IMG/VR virus record: IMGVR_UViG_3300044733_000994
Coordinates: 1 to 25,044 of that record
Length of the DNA stretch: 25,044 nucleotides
Source: a virus
Strand: one strand, 5' to 3'
The notes below the pieces were generated by a model that made no database searches, was not told the DNA's origin, and saw only the letters and a list, made by a program, of their open reading frames with translations. A program made the position numbers and the translations under genes. Positions 22,641-25,044 of the stretch are shown here, in pieces; position 1 is the first letter of the stretch; each line of letters begins with the position of its first letter.

Positions 22641-23041
22641 GCATAGAAGCTATGAAACAACCCGAAGCCTTGCGGCTGGCTGATGCTTTGGATGACGAGT
22701 TCGTGCAAGGCAGAATCAGTAACCACAACGGGCGCAAAGCCGCCGTTGAACTGCGCCGGTTGCATGAGGTCAATCAGGATCTGCTGAAGGCGTTGCACGA
22801 AGCACTGGAAACAGAGCAAGAACCTGTGGCGTGGCGCTACAAATACCCGGATGGGTTCTGGCGATTCAGCAACGGCGAGCGAGTGAACGGCAGCGATTCA
22901 ATTAAAAGCCAAGCCCTCTACACCGCACCACCAAAGAAGCAATGGGTTGGGCTTCCTGAATCTGCGTGTGCAGCAATGACCTTGCAGCAAGTCAGCGCTA
23001 TGAAGTACGCGGAATTGGTGTTAAAGGAGAAGAACACATGA
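22637..23041 (+). CDS. Phage accessory protein with MS-EAMKQ-type N-terminus
   Basis: ATG at 22637 (ATGA overlap, AAAGGGGA upstream) gives 134 residues. The start MSIEAMKQPEALRLADALDD and the segment NHNGRKAAVELRRLHEVNQD occur in modular small genes of phages of Betaproteobacteria and relatives. The second half, EPVAWRYKYPDGFWRFSNGE then SQALYTAPP, resembles a short domain common in such genes. The codon choice and GC are higher than in the neighbouring phage genes, suggesting more recent acquisition. Function unknown. Confidence 0.65.
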   Translation: MSIEAMKQPEALRLADALDDEFVQGRISNHNGRKAAVELRRLHEVNQDLLKALHEALETEQEPVAWRYKYPDGFWRFSNGERVNGSDSIKSQALYTAPPKKQWVGLPESACAAMTLQQVSAMKYAELVLKEKNT

Positions 23042-23241
23042 GCAGAGAAGCTATGAAGCAGGCGCTGGAGGCAAAGTCTCTCGCGGGCATTTTGCTGCGA
23101 GAACACGACAACGTAGAGCAAGCCATCAACTATGCCGAGCGCATGGCGCAACGCTGCGCGGATTCACGCAGCCTGATGGCTATGGAATACCAAGACGCCG
23201 CCAAGGAGTTGAAAGCATGGAAGCAAAGCAAACCCCTTTGA
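23038..23241 (+). CDS. Small accessory protein, paralogous N-terminus
   Basis: ATG at 23038 with AAAGGAGA upstream and ATGA overlap gives 67 residues. The N-terminus MSREAMKQALEAKSLAGI is similar to that of the preceding gene product; the rest (NYAERMAQRCADSRSLMAME, YQDAAKELKAWKQ) is helical. Probably modular and interchangeable with other small phage genes. Function unknown. Base composition is again GC-richer than the surroundings. Confidence 0.6.
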   Translation: MSREAMKQALEAKSLAGILLREHDNVEQAINYAERMAQRCADSRSLMAMEYQDAAKELKAWKQSKPL

Positions 23242-23510
23242 TTGAACTGTTGGAGCAAGTGCCGCACGACGCACGGGTGGTCGTTGAGCATGACCAATTC
23301 AGCAGCAGTTCACATCCGGTTGGCCGTCTTTGCCACGAAGCCGCTGCCGCCCTACGCGCAAGGCTGGCGCAGCCAGAGATGAATCAATGGCATGGGCTGA
23401 CGGATGAGGAAATAAACAGCGTGCGTTATAACCGAGATTGGACTGCGCCTTGGACTGATACGACTTTTGCAAGAGCCATCGAAGCCAAGCTAAAGGAGAA
23501 GAATCAATGA
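23217..23510 (+). CDS. Small accessory protein, 97 aa
   Basis: ATG at 23217 with AAGGAG (in the previous gene) upstream; it overlaps that gene by 25 bases. The protein has VVVEHDQFSSSSHPVGRLCH, EAAAALRARLAQ and the segment WHGLTDEEI, found in small phage genes in similar cassettes. The end AKLKEKNQ matches in composition the LKEKN end of the gene at 22637, and both encode the SD of the gene that follows. Function unknown. Confidence 0.6.
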   Translation: MEAKQTPLIELLEQVPHDARVVVEHDQFSSSSHPVGRLCHEAAAALRARLAQPEMNQWHGLTDEEINSVRYNRDWTAPWTDTTFARAIEAKLKEKNQ

Positions 23511-23773
23511 GTGGCGATCACAATATGAAAGATTCTTTTGAATGCCCAAGGTGCGGACATTGTGAATTGGAAGGTCAAGACAACGTAAACCATCCTAAGC
23601 ACTACACATCACATCCTTCTGGCGTAGAGTGCATCGAGATCACGGAGCATATGAACTTCAACCTTGGTAATGCTACGAAATACGTTTGGAGAAGTAGCCT
23701 AAAAGGTAAAAATGTTGAAGATCTCAAGAAGGCTATTTGGTATTTAGAAAGAGAAATTGCGAGGATAGGATGA
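23507..23773 (+). CDS. DUF3310 family protein
   Basis: An 88-residue protein, ATGA-coupled to the previous gene. Cysteines at 13, 16 and 19 (CPRCGHCE) may form a small metal site. The core from DNVNHPKHYTSHPSGVECIE to ATKYVWRSSLKGKNVEDLKK and AIWYLEREI is the well-known DUF3310 pattern (about 60 residues, helical), common in phages and often near nucleotide-metabolism genes. The biochemical function is unknown; a nucleotide-kinase-like role has been proposed for some members only by annotation. Confidence 0.85.
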   Translation: MSGDHNMKDSFECPRCGHCELEGQDNVNHPKHYTSHPSGVECIEITEHMNFNLGNATKYVWRSSLKGKNVEDLKKAIWYLEREIARIG

Positions 23774-24093
23774 CTGACGAGCAAAAGAAGATTCTTACTT
23801 ACCTGAAAAAGCGTAAGACACCTGCTGACCTAAAGTCAGTGAGGCTACAGACAAAGATCGACAAACAAACGACTGTGAATTGCCTAAACGCTTTGCTTAA
23901 AAAAGGTTGTATAAAGACTTCGTTTAGGATAGACCCGTTTACCAAGGAACGTGTTTGGGAGTGGGTCAAGGACGAGTACGAGGTCAAGAAGGTGTCCAGA
24001 CCGAAGAAGAAGTTCAAGCCTGTCTTGGCTAAGCAGGAAGAAGGTGTTGGCGTTAGTTTCTTTAATAATCCGTTCAATCTGAGGGTCGCATGA
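23770..24093 (+). CDS. Winged-helix-type DNA-binding protein
   Basis: ATG at 23770 overlaps the upstream stop (ATGA), giving 107 residues; an upstream ATG at 23737 would lie inside the DUF3310 gene. The first half (DEQKKILTYLKKRKTPADLK, SVRLQTKIDKQTTVNCLNAL, LKKGCIK) reads as a winged helix. The second half is basic (VKKVSRPKKKFKPVLAKQEE) and probably unstructured. May regulate transcription of the phage. Its end is ATGA-coupled to the next gene. Confidence 0.6.
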   Translation: MTDEQKKILTYLKKRKTPADLKSVRLQTKIDKQTTVNCLNALLKKGCIKTSFRIDPFTKERVWEWVKDEYEVKKVSRPKKKFKPVLAKQEEGVGVSFFNNPFNLRVA

Positions 24094-24278
24094 ATCTAAA
24101 CGAAGCAGCAGCCATGAGTGCAGCACAAGAAGTCATCGAGCAGGCGCAGTCAACAAGTGCGCTAGAACAACGAGCGTTAGCGATCGTCAATCTGTCTGTA
24201 GAGCTACATAGGAAAGCCATAGACCTGAGACTGCAAGCAGAAGAGATTCTCAAAGAAATAAGGTATGGGTTAAAATGA
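24090..24278 (+). CDS. Small coiled-coil protein, 62 aa
   Basis: Starts on ATGA. The 62 residues (NLNEAAAMSAAQEVIEQAQS, then TSALEQRALAIVNLSVELH and RKAIDLRLQAEEILKEIRYG) are helical with heptad-like hydrophobics, so a coiled-coil dimer is likely. No family is recognised. The stop overlaps the start of the mini-ORF at 24275. Confidence 0.55.
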   Translation: MNLNEAAAMSAAQEVIEQAQSTSALEQRALAIVNLSVELHRKAIDLRLQAEEILKEIRYGLK

Positions 24279-24334
24279 AAGTTGGCTCCTTCCCCTCCTT
24301 TGCCCGACGCGATGTTGGGCGTTTTTTTGTATGA
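24275..24334 (+). CDS. 19-aa leader-type mini-ORF through a terminator
   Basis: ATG at 24275 overlaps the previous stop (ATGA), and the TGA at 24332-24334 overlaps the ATG of the glycosyltransferase (ATGA again). The peptide is MKVGSFPSFARRDVGRFFV. Its codons span the whole hairpin and T-run of the terminator at 24302-24328. No strong SD is seen, so its translation would depend on coupling. This arrangement suggests leader-controlled read-through or re-initiation for the next gene; unproven. Confidence 0.45.
   Translation: MKVGSFPSFARRDVGRFFV
24302..24328 (+). terminator. Intrinsic terminator in front of glycosyltransferase
   Basis: GCCCGAC (24302-24308) pairs with GTTGGGC (24314-24320), seven base pairs including one G-U, around a five-base loop, followed by seven T (24322-24328). 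The start codon of the glycosyltransferase is only two bases after the T-run, so most transcripts would stop before it unless a ribosome or an antiterminator prevents folding. Confidence 0.8.
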
Positions 24335-25032
24335 AAGCGGCGGTCTATACGGCGATCTTTGGCAACTATGACCCGTTGCACTACGCGGTCAGGCAAAGCG
24401 TTCCCACGGCCTTCTACGCAATCCTAGACGGTGCTAAGAAGCCTCAGGGATGGCAGCAAGTCATCACAAGCAGGCGTTTCTCAGATCCTCGTATGGATGC
24501 CAAGTGGTTCAAGGTATTCCCAGACAAGCTAGAGTTCGCTGAGGATTACGTGATCTGGATAGACGGGTCGATAAGGATCACAAGTCAAGAGTTTGTGGCT
24601 TACATGATCGAGCAGGCCGGAGATACGATGGCGGCATTTCAACACCCCTGGAGGACTTGTATCTACCAAGAAGCCGGAGAGTGTTGGGACATGGTCAAGT
24701 ATCAAGACCAGCCTATTCTCGCTCAAGTCGAGCACTATCGGGATCAGGGTTGGCCGCAGGACTCAGGCCTCATTGCTGGCGGGGTTCTATGTTGGAAGCG
24801 GAGCTATATCAATCCCCAGGCTAATCAAGACTGGTGGATCGAGATGATGAAGTGGACGCTCCAGGATCAGCTGTCGTTTCCGATCATCGCAGACAGAAAC
24901 GGGTTAGAGGTCAATGTGTGTACAGAAAACCTCATGAATAACAAATACTTTCAGGTGGTAGCCCACCATAGGATGGCGGAGTATGAAAAAAGTTCCGATA
25001 CTCATTTGTACGGTAGGGAGTCCAAGTCTTGA
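24331..25032 (+). CDS. DUF616/TOD1-type glycosyltransferase
   Basis: A 233-residue protein starting with ATG at 24331, without an SD. The pattern of the DUF616 (TOD1/MUCI70-like) glycosyltransferases is visible: TAIFGNYD at 7-14, FKVFPDKLEFAEDYVIWIDG (60-79) with the acidic WIDGSI motif at 76-81, HPWRTCIYQEA at 105-115, a Gly-rich SGLIAGGVLCWKR, and QDQLSFPI at 178-185. Such enzymes transfer sugars, often with an acidic motif holding metal and nucleotide-sugar. In this phage it may modify host surface, virion protein or DNA; unknown. The end overlaps another glycosyltransferase-like gene by 50 bases. Confidence 0.8.
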   Translation: MKAAVYTAIFGNYDPLHYAVRQSVPTAFYAILDGAKKPQGWQQVITSRRFSDPRMDAKWFKVFPDKLEFAEDYVIWIDGSIRITSQEFVAYMIEQAGDTMAAFQHPWRTCIYQEAGECWDMVKYQDQPILAQVEHYRDQGWPQDSGLIAGGVLCWKRSYINPQANQDWWIEMMKWTLQDQLSFPIIADRNGLEVNVCTENLMNNKYFQVVAHHRMAEYEKSSDTHLYGRESKS

Positions 25033-25044
25033 AATCACGTTGTC
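24983..25044 (+). CDS. Start of a second glycosyltransferase-like gene (3' truncated)
   Basis: An ATG at 24983, with GGAG very close upstream and GGATGG a few bases further, opens a frame that continues to the window edge: MKKVPILICTVGSPSLEITL. The VPILICTVG pattern resembles the first beta strand of GT2-type glycosyltransferases. It overlaps the end of the DUF616 gene by 50 bases in another frame. Only about 20 codons are visible. Confidence 0.5.
   Translation, partial: MKKVPILICTVGSPSLEITL

Noticed and set aside
1-25044. The partial glycosyltransferase ends at left and right being one gene of a circular genome
   Set aside because: Terminase, portal and capsid genes are absent, so the window is not a complete genome; joining the ends would also give a protein of only about 105 residues.

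Overview
This window looks like about 25 kb of a double-stranded DNA tailed phage (Caudoviricetes), probably with a short, podovirus-like tail. It carries an adaptor, a P22 gp10-like tail protein, three internal (ejection) protein genes, repetitive fibre genes, lysis genes and a recombination cassette, almost all tightly packed. At least eighteen junctions are four-base ATGA start/stop overlaps, so translational coupling is the rule. No terminase, portal, major capsid, polymerase, integrase or repressor gene is visible, so this is a part of a larger genome. The host is unknown. Small genes at 22.6-23.5 kb (N-termini of the type MS-EAMKQ) resemble ones I associate with phages of Betaproteobacteria, so a Burkholderiales-type host is a guess only.

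Layout. (1) 1-7775, plus strand: the end of a glycosyltransferase, head-tail adaptor, tail tube/nozzle protein, a C1q-like jelly-roll protein, a GNAT/T7 gp13-like protein and three Ala/Gln/Gly-rich ejection proteins. (2) 7778-14446: receptor-contact proteins, namely a 1060-aa fibre with 48-aa tandem repeats, a 301-aa relative, a 749-aa protein with three LamG-like domains, and a small tip/chaperone-like protein. (3) 14443-16718: lysis region with a short holin candidate, a small conserved protein, an HTH-metallophosphoesterase, a GH108 endolysin and a three-TM-family holin. (4) 16648-20289, minus strand: an early operon for recombination (Sak3/DUF1071 annealase, winged-helix protein, NinB, YbcO-like nuclease, YqaJ exonuclease, a small protein with an SSB-like acidic tail) plus small unknowns. 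(5) 20302-24278, plus strand: a divergent early operon with a PD-(D/E)XK-like protein, a strong hairpin terminator, a hairpin-rich noncoding stretch, an HNH protein, two replication-type proteins and a run of small accessory genes. (6) 24275-25044: a 19-codon mini-ORF that runs through an intrinsic terminator and ends on the start codon of a DUF616-type glycosyltransferase, followed by the beginning of another glycosyltransferase-like gene.

Functionally, the minus-strand operon would prepare and anneal DNA ends (exonuclease, annealase, SSB-like protein, NinB), while 21463-22376 may recruit host replication. The right-end glycosyltransferases probably lead toward the missing packaging and capsid genes. 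The most unusual signals are the mini-ORF/terminator overlap at 24275-24334, the structured noncoding region 20738-21062, and a membrane mini-protein encoded in an alternative frame at 19945-20076.
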